Positions 25,938-34,475 are shown, numbered from the stretch's first letter. The stretch is 64,000 bases of DNA from Microgenomates group bacterium GW2011_GWC1_46_15 (GCA_001002285.1 LCLX01000002.1:62001-126000); one strand, 5' to 3'. Numbers and translations: made by a program. Notes: a model not told the origin generated them from the sequence alone.

Positions 25938-26396
25938 ATGCTGACAATTGATAATCCCAGACAAACGAGCATCGCAGAACAAGCAACGCGCAAAGAACAA
26001 CTTCTCGATACAATTGAACGGAAAATGGAGAGAATTGGAAAAACACCCCGCCACCTTTTACATCCAAAATTTGCACTTTACTATGGGGGGATATTAAACA
26101 AATATCTAAACCCCGTGAGGGAATTCATTACGAATAGTATTCCTCAGGACTTGCAACCATTATTTAGAAACTCGATACCGCGAGAAAATGATGTCTACAG
26201 ATACGTCTTGGAGCAATGGTTACGCCCAATTATTACATCTTCAGCTGAACGGCAAAGCATACTTACACGTCTCAATGTGTTGGAAGAAGGTTTGGGTAAT
26301 GATATTCTCGCATATCTTGATTTGTTTAATTTTGATGACAAAGAAGATGCTTTAAAGCGGCTTTGCGCATCAATGGCAAACTATGCCTGTTCTTAA
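25938..26396 (+). CDS. Hypothetical protein, 152 aa
   Basis: Unrecognised soluble, mostly helical protein. A strong GAGGAGG ribosome-binding site and its own promoter show it is a real gene. Its N-terminal third is charged and helical (QATRKEQLLDTIERKMERIG); the rest has hydrophobic helices with LEQWLRPIITSSAERQSIL and ends in NYACS. It sits between gyrA and a SIMPL-domain gene, and neighbours do not indicate a function. Confidence 0.7.
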   Translation: MLTIDNPRQTSIAEQATRKEQLLDTIERKMERIGKTPRHLLHPKFALYYGGILNKYLNPVREFITNSIPQDLQPLFRNSIPRENDVYRYVLEQWLRPIITSSAERQSILTRLNVLEEGLGNDILAYLDLFNFDDKEDALKRLCASMANYACS

Positions 26397-26425
26397 TTGT
26401 CTATCCATTATTTTTCCGCTATGAT
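26397..26425 (+). promoter_or_regulatory. Promoter of the SIMPL-domain gene
   Basis: TTGTCT (26397-26402), a 17-bp spacer and TATGAT (26420-26425), then a GGAGGT ribosome-binding site at 26433-26438. Confidence 0.6.
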
Positions 26426-26442
26426 GATTCTCGGAGGTCATC

Positions 26443-27216
26443 ATGCAACCGACAAAATCTCTCTTCTTCACCGGTGTTTTGCTTCTTTTTGGTATCTTTC
26501 TCGCCTTCACTGGCCTCGTTCTTCTTTCCCGCATCATTGGCCCTTTGCCGTTTGCGATCACACAAACAACTACAACCAAACAATCTACGTTTGATGTTTC
26601 TGGCGAGGGAAAAGTGACGACAGCTCCAGATAAAGGCGTTATGTCACTTGGTGTGACAGTAAACGAAAGCACTGTGAAGCAGGCGCAGGATAAAGCCAAC
26701 ACTATTATCAACGCTGTCACCGCGGCGCTTGGTAAACTCGGCATCGAGAAAAAGGACATTCAAACAGATAACTACTCACTGTATCCCAACTATGATTACC
26801 AAGCTGGCGGACAAAAAATTACTGGATACCAAGTGAACGCAACATTAACGGTCAGCGTCACAGACTTTGCAAAACTGAATCAGGCGATTGATGCCGCAAC
26901 GCAAGCCGGCGCAAATCAGGTTGGCGGTGTATCGTTCACGCTTACCGATGACAAGAAAAAAGATGTTGAAGATCAGGCACGCAAACTTGCGATTGATCAT
27001 GCGAAAGAAAAAGCAGGGTCACTCGCCAAACTTGCGGGTATGCGGCTTGGGAGAATTGTGAACGTCGTGGAACAACCGGCAAGTCGCCCCTATCCCGTTC
27101 TGCTTAAGTCGGCTGGAGGAGGTCTTGGCGGTGGACCAGAATCAAAGACAACAAACATCGAGCCAGGCTCAACAACGTATCAATACACCGTTACGCTCAG
27201 TTACGAAACGTTCTAA
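26443..27216 (+). CDS. SIMPL-domain (DUF541, YggE-like) exported protein
   Basis: A 257-aa protein anchored by one N-terminal membrane segment (about residues 8-30). The outside part is a SIMPL domain: FDVSGEGKVTTAPDKGVMSLGV, then the DIQTDNYSLYPNYDY stretch, GYQVNATLTVSV, and AKEKAGSLAKLAGMRLG, all typical. The family is linked to oxidative-stress protection and cell-surface roles in other bacteria, but the mechanism is unclear. It has its own promoter and ribosome-binding site. Confidence 0.85.
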   Translation: MQPTKSLFFTGVLLLFGIFLAFTGLVLLSRIIGPLPFAITQTTTTKQSTFDVSGEGKVTTAPDKGVMSLGVTVNESTVKQAQDKANTIINAVTAALGKLGIEKKDIQTDNYSLYPNYDYQAGGQKITGYQVNATLTVSVTDFAKLNQAIDAATQAGANQVGGVSFTLTDDKKKDVEDQARKLAIDHAKEKAGSLAKLAGMRLGRIVNVVEQPASRPYPVLLKSAGGGLGGGPESKTTNIEPGSTTYQYTVTLSYETF

Positions 27217-27222
27217 ACCAGT

Positions 27223-28965
27223 ATGGTAACTATGGGAAAGTGCTTTCTCTTTAGTGTTTTTGCTTGTTTTACCGTGTTATTTTTTATCCACACACAAACA
27301 GCGCGGGTAAACGCTTTTCAACTCACTACCGATCCACAATACGTTGTCATGAATTTTTCCGAGATCAATGAACTCAACTGGGCGGCGCCGGAAAACGAAT
27401 GGCAAACAAACATTAAGCCGATTATTTTGAAGCAACTTGATGAGTTTCAACACGCTCTGCCACGCGGAACTACTCAGCGTAAACTTGCGTGGAGCACGCT
27501 GGAAGAGTACATGAATATGCCGATGGATGCGCCGTCACAAACATCGGTGTACGCAATTAAGATGCGGCGTATTCTCGACATTGCTGAAGAAACGAACCTT
27601 CCTGTGTTCCTACCGCTCAACGGCTTTCAGTGGTGGGATGAACTACCAGAACTCTACAACTGGTGGGACTCCGACGGCACACACACGCCAGACTCGTTTT
27701 TCGCGCGCCAACGTACACCCGATTTCAAACAGCGGTTTATCGCCGGGTACAATCCTGATAACATCTGGAATGTTGAGTGGAGTTCACCCACAACGCCGAT
27801 GAAGTTAAACTGGCGGAACTGGGGCGGTGGCGGATTTCGACTCGCGCCTCCGCCAAATCTTGCACAATCTCCGCGTTCAAACACACAACGCGCGTACCGG
27901 TCTGTGCTCGATGCACGATTTACCATTTTGATGCAAACGCTCGCGGACCGGCTCAAAAAATGGGAACAAGAAGGAAAACACGAGTTGTTTGCTGGCATCA
28001 CAATCGGGACCGAGATTTCATTGAACGCTTCCGCGACACCCGCCGATGAGTTTCAGCCGTACGGGTTCCGGTCAACACAGGACCTGGCCTGTCCGCCAAA
28101 CACACCAAAGTGTTTTTCTTCAACACCACCCACCAAAACTCAAATGAGTGCGTTGCGCCAACACGCTATTGAAAAATACTTCCAAAATCTCATTACCATT
28201 GCACAAAAACAGGGTATTCCAAAACAGCGCATCTACACACACGTCTGGAGCGAGGCAACGCCGAACGATAAACGGTACGAAAATTACGCGGCCGCGGCAT
28301 TTTCGCTGTACGCGCGCCCCGGAATGAGTTTTTACGGATATGCTGAGGATCCATGGGCGTTGCCGGTATGGAACACTTCTGCTAAACAAAACGGCTTCCC
28401 GTTGTGGGGCGCTGTTGAGTACTCTGCGCCAAAAACGTTGGAAGTATGGCGCCGCGGGATTGCGAACACGCTTGACGCGGAACATCCTGCCAAACTGCTC
28501 GTCATCTATAACTGGACCGAGCATAAAGATACGCCGGCGATGCAGGCGCTCACCGAAGCGCTCACCCGTGAACCAACACAGCCAGCCTGCACCATTCCCG
28601 AGCTCATTAATCCACATATCACACAAGAGCAGGCACTCACTTGGCAGATTCTTCCGGCCGACTGGCAAGCGCGGTTTTCTCCATCACTTACTCTGCACGT
28701 TCAACGCGGACTCATTGCACAAAAAAGCGCGACCGACTCCGCGACGCTCGCACTTGAGCCCACGGCAACCACCACCAGTATTCCTCCACTTAAGCCGGGC
28801 GTGTACTCGTGGTATGTGGATCTGCGCGGATGCGGGAACACTGTCCAGCGCACATCCCAACCACAACGGTATGTCCAAGAACTTCACCTTCCGCCGGAAC
28901 GCATCCCATGGTGGGTCCGCATATACTTCACTCTTTTTGAAAAACAGTTCGCGCCAACAGAATAA
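27223..28965 (+). CDS. Secreted glycoside-hydrolase-like protein, 580 aa
   Basis: The N-terminus is a signal peptide or anchor (about residues 5-30), so the protein is exported. The body is rich in Trp and looks like a clan-A TIM barrel: LPVFLPLNGFQWWDELPEL early, FAGITIGTEISLN where an acid/base Glu would lie, and FPLWGAVEYSAP with a Glu in the place of a nucleophile. These Glu assignments are inference. The substrate is unknown, and the protein might bind sugar without cutting it. It starts 7 nt after the SIMPL gene, so they may share a transcript. Confidence 0.55.
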   Translation: MVTMGKCFLFSVFACFTVLFFIHTQTARVNAFQLTTDPQYVVMNFSEINELNWAAPENEWQTNIKPIILKQLDEFQHALPRGTTQRKLAWSTLEEYMNMPMDAPSQTSVYAIKMRRILDIAEETNLPVFLPLNGFQWWDELPELYNWWDSDGTHTPDSFFARQRTPDFKQRFIAGYNPDNIWNVEWSSPTTPMKLNWRNWGGGGFRLAPPPNLAQSPRSNTQRAYRSVLDARFTILMQTLADRLKKWEQEGKHELFAGITIGTEISLNASATPADEFQPYGFRSTQDLACPPNTPKCFSSTPPTKTQMSALRQHAIEKYFQNLITIAQKQGIPKQRIYTHVWSEATPNDKRYENYAAAAFSLYARPGMSFYGYAEDPWALPVWNTSAKQNGFPLWGAVEYSAPKTLEVWRRGIANTLDAEHPAKLLVIYNWTEHKDTPAMQALTEALTREPTQPACTIPELINPHITQEQALTWQILPADWQARFSPSLTLHVQRGLIAQKSATDSATLALEPTATTTSIPPLKPGVYSWYVDLRGCGNTVQRTSQPQRYVQELHLPPERIPWWVRIYFTLFEKQFAPTE

Positions 28966-28990
28966 CCCGCACCATAATGCGCAAAATAAA

Positions 28991-29923
28991 CTATCCTGAG
29001 TGAAACTTGTCGTACGCTTTCTTGAGTTCCTGCCGCGTTACGTGAGTATAGATCTGCGTTGTAGAAATATTTTTGTGCCCCAGCATCTCCTGAACATCAC
29101 GCAGGCCAGCGCCGTTAATTAATAAGTCCGTCGCAAATGAGTGCCGGATTCCGTGGGGCGAGATCTTCACCGGCAGGTGCGCTTTGCGGCAGTACTTATC
29201 CACAATCCGCTGAACCGACCGCACCGTAAGCCGCATTTCCGCACCGTCGCTCGTGATATCAGCTTTCCCTCTGCTATACCGGATATACAACGGCTTCCAG
29301 TTGTCATCACGCTCAGTGAGATATCTTTCGACCCATTTCACCGCGCTCGCGCTTAAAAACACCACGCGCGGTTTTCTTCCTTTTCCAATCACACCAAACT
29401 CGCGCCTATCTAGGTCAATCTGTTCACGATTGAGTGAAACTAGCTCACTTACACGCAAACCAGTACTAAAGAGTACTTCTAGTATCGCTTTGTCGCGCAA
29501 CCCCGTGGTAGAGCTGGGCAGGGGCTGGGAAAGCAGTCGTTCAATCTGCTCGGTATTGAGAAACTTGAGTGACTGCGACTCTCCTTTAGGCAAGTCGATT
29601 TTTTCCGGCGCGAGCACCTCAATATCCCGCTTGATAAGCCACTTAAAAAACGATCGGAGCGCGATGATGTGGTAACTCTGGGTTGTACGGGATAACGTTT
29701 GCTTTTCCGTGTTCACAAACCGGGAAAGAAACACGCGGTACTTCTTGAGATGGTCCAGTGTAAAGTTCCGGATATCTTGAATGCCGTTTGCCCCTAGCCA
29801 TTGGACGAACCGCCGGAGATAATGGTCGTAGTTGCGGATGGTCAGCTTACTGAGGTTCCGTTCGATGTCCAAATGCTCTAAAAACTCGGTTGCTTGATAC
29901 GAAGTGGTCGCTGTTTCATCCAT
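28991..29923 (-). CDS. xerC: Tyrosine site-specific recombinase, XerC/XerD type
   Basis: A 310-aa recombinase with an N-terminal SAM-like core-binding domain and a C-terminal catalytic domain. Catalytic residues visible are Arg in STGLRVSEL, Lys in GKGRKPR, HGIRH, GHKNIS and the nucleophile Tyr in QIYTHV. The ATG at 29923 follows an AGGGAG ribosome-binding site. Xer proteins resolve chromosome dimers at dif during division, and only one xer gene is visible here. The non-coding stretches beyond its start carry dif-like and repeated sites, which suggests a link. XerD or an integrase role cannot be excluded. Confidence 0.88.
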   Translation of the reverse strand: MDETATTSYQATEFLEHLDIERNLSKLTIRNYDHYLRRFVQWLGANGIQDIRNFTLDHLKKYRVFLSRFVNTEKQTLSRTTQSYHIIALRSFFKWLIKRDIEVLAPEKIDLPKGESQSLKFLNTEQIERLLSQPLPSSTTGLRDKAILEVLFSTGLRVSELVSLNREQIDLDRREFGVIGKGRKPRVVFLSASAVKWVERYLTERDDNWKPLYIRYSRGKADITSDGAEMRLTVRSVQRIVDKYCRKAHLPVKISPHGIRHSFATDLLINGAGLRDVQEMLGHKNISTTQIYTHVTRQELKKAYDKFHSG

Positions 29924-30202
29924 ATATGCTCCCTTTTTGCCCAAAAATGGGGGGTAGGCGGTCAACTTCGTTCAGAGGCAGAGAAACTAGCACTCCTACT
30001 CCGAGAGTGCCAATACCCAAAGAAATTGCAAAAGATTGATTTATCAGTCTATTTAGACTACCCACTTGAAGGAAGGGGAGCGAAAAATACAGCTGAAAAA
30101 GTCGTGTGTATCGGCGCAGTATCTTTGCGTATTGTGACGATAGAAAATAGGGTAGTGTAAACATCACGGTTAGCATAACAAAGGAGGGGAGTGGTGTCAA
30201 GA

Positions 30203-30334
30203 TTTCACGACATAGGGAAGTGATTTTACGACATACAAAACTCGATATTATCCTTTCTTCATACATTTCTATGTTTCTTTCTATGAGAATACACAATTTA
30301 TATTGTGCGACATTACATAGGATAAAACGACATA
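30203..30334 (+). repeat. Four direct CGACAT-type repeats upstream of xer
   Basis: Four same-direction copies of an 11-mer ending in CGACAT: TTTCACGACAT (30203), TTTTACGACAT (30224), TTGTGCGACAT (30303) and TAAAACGACAT (30323). Copies 1-2 are 21 bp apart and copies 3-4 are 20 bp apart, about two helical turns, so a protein could bind them on one face. Three of the four continue with A (CGACATA). A fifth copy lies at 31687 in the dif-like site. Confidence 0.65.
30286..30313 (+). other. Possible second Xer-type site (half conserved)
   Basis: An inner palindrome CACAA / TTGTG around a 6-bp spacer (TTTATA). The right 11-bp arm, TTGTGCGACAT, is identical to that of the site at 31670-31697, while the left arm differs in its outer half. 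Outer halves that differ between arms are also seen at classical dif. Confidence 0.4.
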
Positions 30335-30386
30335 TGGAGAAGCTGAGTTTCCATGCATCTTTTCTCCAAGTCCGCCTCATGTCATA

Positions 30387-31319
30387 ATGATTCTTATGCA
30401 CGCATGGAAGCCTGGAATTAAAGTTGGACCGCAGAATTATCAAGAAAATCTTGGGCGTTCTCACGCGAAATATTGTGAGGTGTGGTACCGCGTAGACCGC
30501 GAAGGCGAGTATACCGATATGTTTTCGTACCTCCAGGAACATGGTATCCACGCAGGCCTCCATTTTTGGGCGATGCTACAAGATAAAATTGCGCCAAATC
30601 TCGCATACCCCGACGAAAAAATTTGGAAACCGTCGCTTGAACTCATGCAAAAAAATCTTGAGATCGCGGCAAAACACCATCACGCATATGTGAACATTCA
30701 TGTCGGCAATGCTGCACTTGAAAAAATGGATCTCGACCGCCACAAATCAATGCCTATAGAGCACACCGTTGTTGATTACCATTTGGCGGAACGCACCGCG
30801 GAAAAAAATATCCTTACGCTCCAAACATATGCTAAAAAACTCGGTGTTCTGTTGATTATTGAAACAGTCCCGCCGTATGACCCGGAAGGTTGGGATAGTG
30901 ACCAAAATCCAAACGCCCGCCTCCATGCGCACGCAACACATGCCTTGAGCAATGTCTTTGTTGAACACCTCGGCAAGGATCTCGGCATTGCAATCAACAA
31001 TGACATCTCACACACCGCCGCAGAGCTTATTACGAATGACCGGGAAAAGCTCTGGAAGTATCTGTACGCGCGGACTGTTGCGCTTGCGCCATACACCAAG
31101 CTTATCCACGCCAACACGATGGCTGAACCATTCAACGGAACCGACAGCCACGACGGAATTTTGGATAGTGACTTCGCGCACAACGTTTTTCCATCAAAGT
31201 TACAGTTCGAAAAATTGCTTTCTGTATTTCAATCACACGACGATGTGTGGATCGTAAATGAACCACAGCGTGACCACGTAGAAAACTACAACGCGTTGGT
31301 TGCGTTCAACACGTCATAA
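30387..31319 (+). CDS. TIM-barrel protein of the sugar-phosphate isomerase/epimerase superfamily
   Basis: A 310-aa soluble protein with the alternating beta/alpha pattern of the xylose-isomerase-like or AP-endonuclease-2 barrel. Candidate metal ligands are a His in the NIHVGNA strand, a Glu in LLIIETVPP, and His/Asp in NNDISHT and LIHANTM. It is not close to any enzyme I can name, so the substrate is open. The CATAAT box eight bases before the second ATG (30396) suggests that 30396 is the true start of a leaderless message. Confidence 0.65.
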   Translation: MILMHAWKPGIKVGPQNYQENLGRSHAKYCEVWYRVDREGEYTDMFSYLQEHGIHAGLHFWAMLQDKIAPNLAYPDEKIWKPSLELMQKNLEIAAKHHHAYVNIHVGNAALEKMDLDRHKSMPIEHTVVDYHLAERTAEKNILTLQTYAKKLGVLLIIETVPPYDPEGWDSDQNPNARLHAHATHALSNVFVEHLGKDLGIAINNDISHTAAELITNDREKLWKYLYARTVALAPYTKLIHANTMAEPFNGTDSHDGILDSDFAHNVFPSKLQFEKLLSVFQSHDDVWIVNEPQRDHVENYNALVAFNTS

Positions 31320-31669
31320 ACTGCACGGGGTTCACGCGCAATATCACAGTTTTAGCCTGGTGCTCTTGGCAAAGACCTCGTCTGATGCCTGTTTTTCGGC
31401 ATATCAGTATTGAGGGTAGACATGGGGCCGTCTTTCCAGATACCCACAGTGGATGTGTTCGTGTTTTCTTATCGAATATTTCCGCAATTCTGTTGAAATA
31501 TGAAAAATCTTTCGGGTTACTATACAAATCGCAGATAAGACGATGGGTATACAAAGAGGGAACACAAGAATTCGGAGAAATACACCTGAATAGAGGATAT
31601 AAACTATTAGGCGGGGATACCGCATACCAATATGCGCCTATAGAGTACTTCTCCGGTGATTTTGGTTTA

Positions 31670-31697
31670 GTGTCGCAAAAGTATTATTGTGCGACAT
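31670..31697 (+). other. Candidate dif (Xer recombination) site
   Basis: Two 11-bp arms flank a 6-bp spacer (GTATTA), the exact 11-6-11 geometry of dif. The left arm is GTGTCGCAAAA; the right arm TTGTGCGACAT is its inverse at 9 of 11 positions. The same right arm recurs at 30303. The site lies 1.75 kb from the xer start. The sequence differs from the E. coli and Bacillus dif sites, and recombination is not shown. Confidence 0.5.
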
Positions 31698-31750
31698 AGT
31701 GGGGATATGACACCCCGCCGTAGAGAGCCTCTCATAGCCCCAAACCACAA

Positions 31751-31898
31751 TTCGGGGAAGAAGAAGGTCTATTCCACCATCACTCACTCCCCGAAAGATG
31801 TGTGCGCGTTCATATATACGGCACAATAGAGGTTTTCCTTGGCACCCTCCAGTGCCAAACCAACCGCCTGGTGTGCCAAAGAGGCCTTCGGGTTTTTT
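31751..31898 (+). other. Hairpin-rich block, possible structured RNA
   Basis: Three elements in 150 bases: a long-range stem TTCGGGGA (31751-31758) / TCCCCGAA (31788-31795); a tight hairpin TTGGCAC/GTGCCAA (31839-31858); and a hairpin with a TTCG loop (about 31879-31897) that runs into six T, like a weak terminator. The motif GTGCCAA occurs a second time, as TGTGCCAA, just before that last hairpin. No known RNA family was recognised. Confidence 0.35.
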
Positions 31899-31937
31899 CT
31901 GCGTTTCCTCTCCTCTTGAGATACGTATCTGAAAAAG

Positions 31938-31946
31938 TTATCCACA
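31938..31946 (+). promoter_or_regulatory. Consensus DnaA box
   Basis: A perfect TTATCCACA lies in the non-coding region next to AT-rich DNA. It is single here, with no cluster of boxes, so an origin is not supported. DnaA could still bind as a regulator or for titration. Confidence 0.4.
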
Positions 31947-32226
31947 CCTTGTTATTTTATGTTTGAAATTAGCGCTCTTTATCAATCCTTTTTTGATTGT
32001 TTACTCGAGTCGCACTCATGAATGTACACTGCCACCGCTTCCCGTTCATATCGTGAAAAGTATCCTATAATTATCATGAAAACAATTATATCAAACTATA
32101 TCATTCCCTCTGGTAGACACCCATGGAACTACCCCGCTCCTCTTCCCTGCTTCCCTAGCTCTGTTTTTTATTCCCGCATCGAGGAAACGCCTTTTCTTCC
32201 CATACAAAAAATATTAATGAAGAATA

Positions 32227-32994
32227 TTATTTCCATGGCATGAGGAGGAAGAACATCAGTGTCATGACTACCCAAACCGCCCCATACTCCCACACCGCAT
32301 TCTGGAATAACCGGCCCGATAATTTTGTCGTCAACAATCCTAAAAGGACGTACATATCGCTCACAATATAAAGCGATGCCATCCAAATTGTTACCGGAAA
32401 AAATGAAAGAATGACAGCTGTTTCTCCAAGGAGAATAGCAACAACAACAGCCATCCACACAACTTCTTTTTCGAGTTTTTGGTGCAACTCAATCGACCAT
32501 AACGAAAGCAATGAAATGGGAAACGCGATGAACGCGATTCCAATCCCATTAACCCAAAACGGCGTGTGGAATGAAAGCACCGCATCGGTAAGAAAAAGCG
32601 TGATGAGGAGGGAGAATAGGATTCCTATAGTGTGTGCCGCGCGCAAAAGCTGAATGGTGCGAGCCTTCGCAACTGTATAAATATTTGCCGTGAGATATAA
32701 CGCGTACATACCAATACCAAACACTCCAAGAACAGCAATCCTGCTCCATATATTTTCTGGCAAAAGAAAGTAGAACAGCGCGACAGATAAGGCATAAAAA
32801 CCAGGCAGAGGGACAACGGTCAGCCACTCAACGCCATTCAAATCCTCAAACAGTGCCCAAGCTGAAACTGCGTACGTTACGAAAAAAAACAATGCGATCG
32901 CGAGAATACGAAAGTCCAGCGGAACATACTGGGTTGCCAACAATCCAATTGCTAACACAATCGAACTCAGGAGAAACTTTGCGCGCCTTCTCAT
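32227..32994 (-). CDS. Hypothetical polytopic membrane protein, 255 aa
   Basis: About eight hydrophobic segments with short loops and few charged residues, starting from a basic MRRRAKF end. No signature of a known transporter or enzyme is visible. Its ATG overlaps the yebC stop (ATGA), so the two are translationally coupled. The same coupling in related genomes would be the best clue to its role. Confidence 0.7.
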   Translation of the reverse strand: MRRRAKFLLSSIVLAIGLLATQYVPLDFRILAIALFFFVTYAVSAWALFEDLNGVEWLTVVPLPGFYALSVALFYFLLPENIWSRIAVLGVFGIGMYALYLTANIYTVAKARTIQLLRAAHTIGILFSLLITLFLTDAVLSFHTPFWVNGIGIAFIAFPISLLSLWSIELHQKLEKEVVWMAVVVAILLGETAVILSFFPVTIWMASLYIVSDMYVLLGLLTTKLSGRLFQNAVWEYGAVWVVMTLMFFLLMPWK

Positions 32995-33569
32995 GTGCTC
33001 CCCACACTTTCCTCTTCTTCGGCAGGAAAGATTGCGTTCATATACACCGCCTCAACATCATCGTGTGTCTCCAACTCGTGCAGAAGACTACGAGTTGCTT
33101 CGAGTACTTCGGGATCGGCTATATCGAGGGGAACTGCAACAGTGTACTCCCCGCCTTCGCGACGGAAAAGATACATCGTTGAACCAGGACTACCCAATGA
33201 ACCACCGTGTGTGTCAAAAAGATGTCGAATCTCTGCGCCAGACCGCAATTTATTATCTGTCCGCACAACAACCAAAAATCCAACGCCGCCATGGCCATAC
33301 CCCTCGTACACAATCTCTTCCAACGCACCGCCTTCCCCTTTCCCAAGGCCACGGTGAATCGCGCGCTGGACATTTTCATTGGGCATGTTGGCCTGTCGCG
33401 CTTTTTCAATCGCCATCCGCAGGCTTGGGTTGTCGTTGGGATCTCCAACTCCAGTACTACGCGCAGCTATCGCAATATTCTTTGCTAATTGAGTAAATGC
33501 TTTACTCTTACGGTTATCTTCCGCGGCTTTCTTATTTTTAATGTTGTTCCACTTAGAATGTCCTGACAT
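32991..33569 (-). CDS. yebC: YebC/PmpR family protein
   Basis: A 192-aa protein. The N-terminus MSGHSKWNNIKNKKAAEDNRKS is diagnostic. NPSLRMAIEKARQANMPNENVQRAIHRG and YEGYGHGGVGFLV, also typical, follow. The family has been described as a DNA-binding regulator and, more recently, as a factor that helps ribosomes through difficult stretches. The protein is about 50 residues shorter than E. coli YebC, mostly at the end. The start at 33569 follows a TACAAT box by eight bases. Confidence 0.92.
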   Translation of the reverse strand: MSGHSKWNNIKNKKAAEDNRKSKAFTQLAKNIAIAARSTGVGDPNDNPSLRMAIEKARQANMPNENVQRAIHRGLGKGEGGALEEIVYEGYGHGGVGFLVVVRTDNKLRSGAEIRHLFDTHGGSLGSPGSTMYLFRREGGEYTVAVPLDIADPEVLEATRSLLHELETHDDVEAVYMNAIFPAEEEESVGST

Positions 33570-33664
33570 ATACGGGTATTGTAGCACGCAACCTGCCGAA
33601 GATTTACATAAGAAAAACTTGAGGAAAAATGACCTTCGGAAAAACAAAAAAATAAAATCATCGC

Positions 33665-33693
33665 TTGACTTTGGCGAGGGTTTTGTTTACTCT
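33665..33693 (+). promoter_or_regulatory. Promoter of the TPR-protein gene
   Basis: TTGACT (33665-33670), a 17-bp spacer and TACTCT (33688-33693), with the ATG 12 bases later. There is no Shine-Dalgarno sequence. Confidence 0.55.
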
Positions 33694-33705
33694 CTGTAGA
33701 TTCAG

Positions 33706-34467
33706 ATGAATACATTACTCTCCCTCCAAGAACACGCCATCCGCTCCGCTCAGGAGAACAAGTGGAAAGACGCAATCTCCACAAATCTCTCTATTCTTGA
33801 TCAAGACGCGTACGACGTTTCCGCGCTCAACCGGCTTGGCTTTTGCTACATCCAAACAGCAAACCCCAAGAAAGCGAAAGATACGTATGAACGCGTGATA
33901 AAAATCGACAAGTACAATCCCATCGCAAAAAAATACCTCAACTTGCTTGGGTTAACAAAGCACGTTCCCGTTGGAGGCGCGATGATTAGTACGGAGATTT
34001 TTATCGAAGAACCGGGGAAAACAAAAACTGCCCAACTCTGCCGGCTGGCCGATATGACCGTGCTGGCGGCAACGCCAATTGGAACATCGTGCGTTCTTAT
34101 CGTTAAAGAGCACCGTATTGCTGTTGAAACAGACAAGGGTGTGTACCTTGGTTCCCTTTCCGATGACTTTTCGCATCACCTCGCAAAACTCCTTAAGGGA
34201 GGAAATACATATAAAACGGTGGTAAAGGCGGTCAATAAAAATATGTGCTCTGTATTTATCCGCGAACTCTCGCGGGCAAAAAAGCTCGCGTACACGTCGT
34301 CATTCCCGTTGTTTTCAAACCATCAGCCGCAAGTGGCTCCAGGTTTGCATGATGAACTCTTGATCGAACAGGACCCGCTCGATCTTTCCGAAACAGGTCA
34401 AAACGATGATGATGTTCCCGAAGACCTCGTCCAGCGCATGGATGAAGATGGCGGCGAACGATCGTAG
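33706..34467 (+). CDS. TPR-repeat protein with an unknown C-terminal domain
   Basis: A 253-aa soluble protein. Residues about 5-80 form two TPR-like helix pairs (DAYDVSALNRLGFCYIQTANPKKAKDTYERVIKIDKYNPIAKKYL). The middle and C-terminal parts (about 95-215) are beta-rich and unrecognised, and the last 35 residues are very acidic. TPR repeats bind partner proteins. The partner here is unknown. The gene is convergent with the LytR_C-domain gene, 9 nt apart. Confidence 0.65.
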   Translation: MNTLLSLQEHAIRSAQENKWKDAISTNLSILDQDAYDVSALNRLGFCYIQTANPKKAKDTYERVIKIDKYNPIAKKYLNLLGLTKHVPVGGAMISTEIFIEEPGKTKTAQLCRLADMTVLAATPIGTSCVLIVKEHRIAVETDKGVYLGSLSDDFSHHLAKLLKGGNTYKTVVKAVNKNMCSVFIRELSRAKKLAYTSSFPLFSNHQPQVAPGLHDELLIEQDPLDLSETGQNDDDVPEDLVQRMDEDGGERS

Positions 34468-34475
34468 GAAAACGC

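Larger units (their letters stand above)
29924..30386. other. Gene-poor stretch upstream of xer
   Basis: No convincing gene. It holds two perfect dyads: GCACTC/GAGTGC arms at 29990-30010, and the 14-bp palindrome AGTCTATTTAGACT at 30046-30059. The CGACAT repeats listed separately are in its right half. It must include the promoter of xer (minus) and probably that of the gene to the right (plus). Confidence 0.5.
31320..32226. other. 0.9-kb non-coding region with many hairpins
   Basis: The longest gene-free stretch of the window. I find no convincing gene, tRNA, tmRNA or RNase P RNA. It holds small perfect hairpins (for example CGCATA/TATGCG at 31621-31636, ATATTTC/GAAATAT at 31476-31501), the dif-like site, a hairpin-rich block and one DnaA box, and ends in AT-rich DNA (32060-32110). 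A chromosomal control region or an unknown RNA would both fit. Confidence 0.6.

Noticed and set aside
29894..30160. Open frame of 88 codons upstream of xer
   Set aside because: It overlaps the xer start on the other strand, has no upstream signals and crosses two palindromes.
30203..30334. CRISPR array
   Set aside because: The repeats are only 7-11 bp long, spacing is uneven between pairs, and no cas gene is present.
31385..31699. Open frame of 104 codons in the 0.9-kb non-coding region
   Set aside because: It has no ribosome-binding site or fitting -10 box, its composition does not look like protein, and it runs through the dif-like site and several hairpins.
31938..31946. Replication origin at the DnaA box
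   Set aside because: Only one box is present, dnaA and dnaN are not nearby, and the dif-like site argues for the opposite end of the chromosome.
31320..32226. tmRNA, RNase P RNA or SRP RNA in the gene-free region
   Set aside because: No tRNA-like ends or tag reading frame, no conserved RNase P core and no SRP tetraloop motif could be found by eye.
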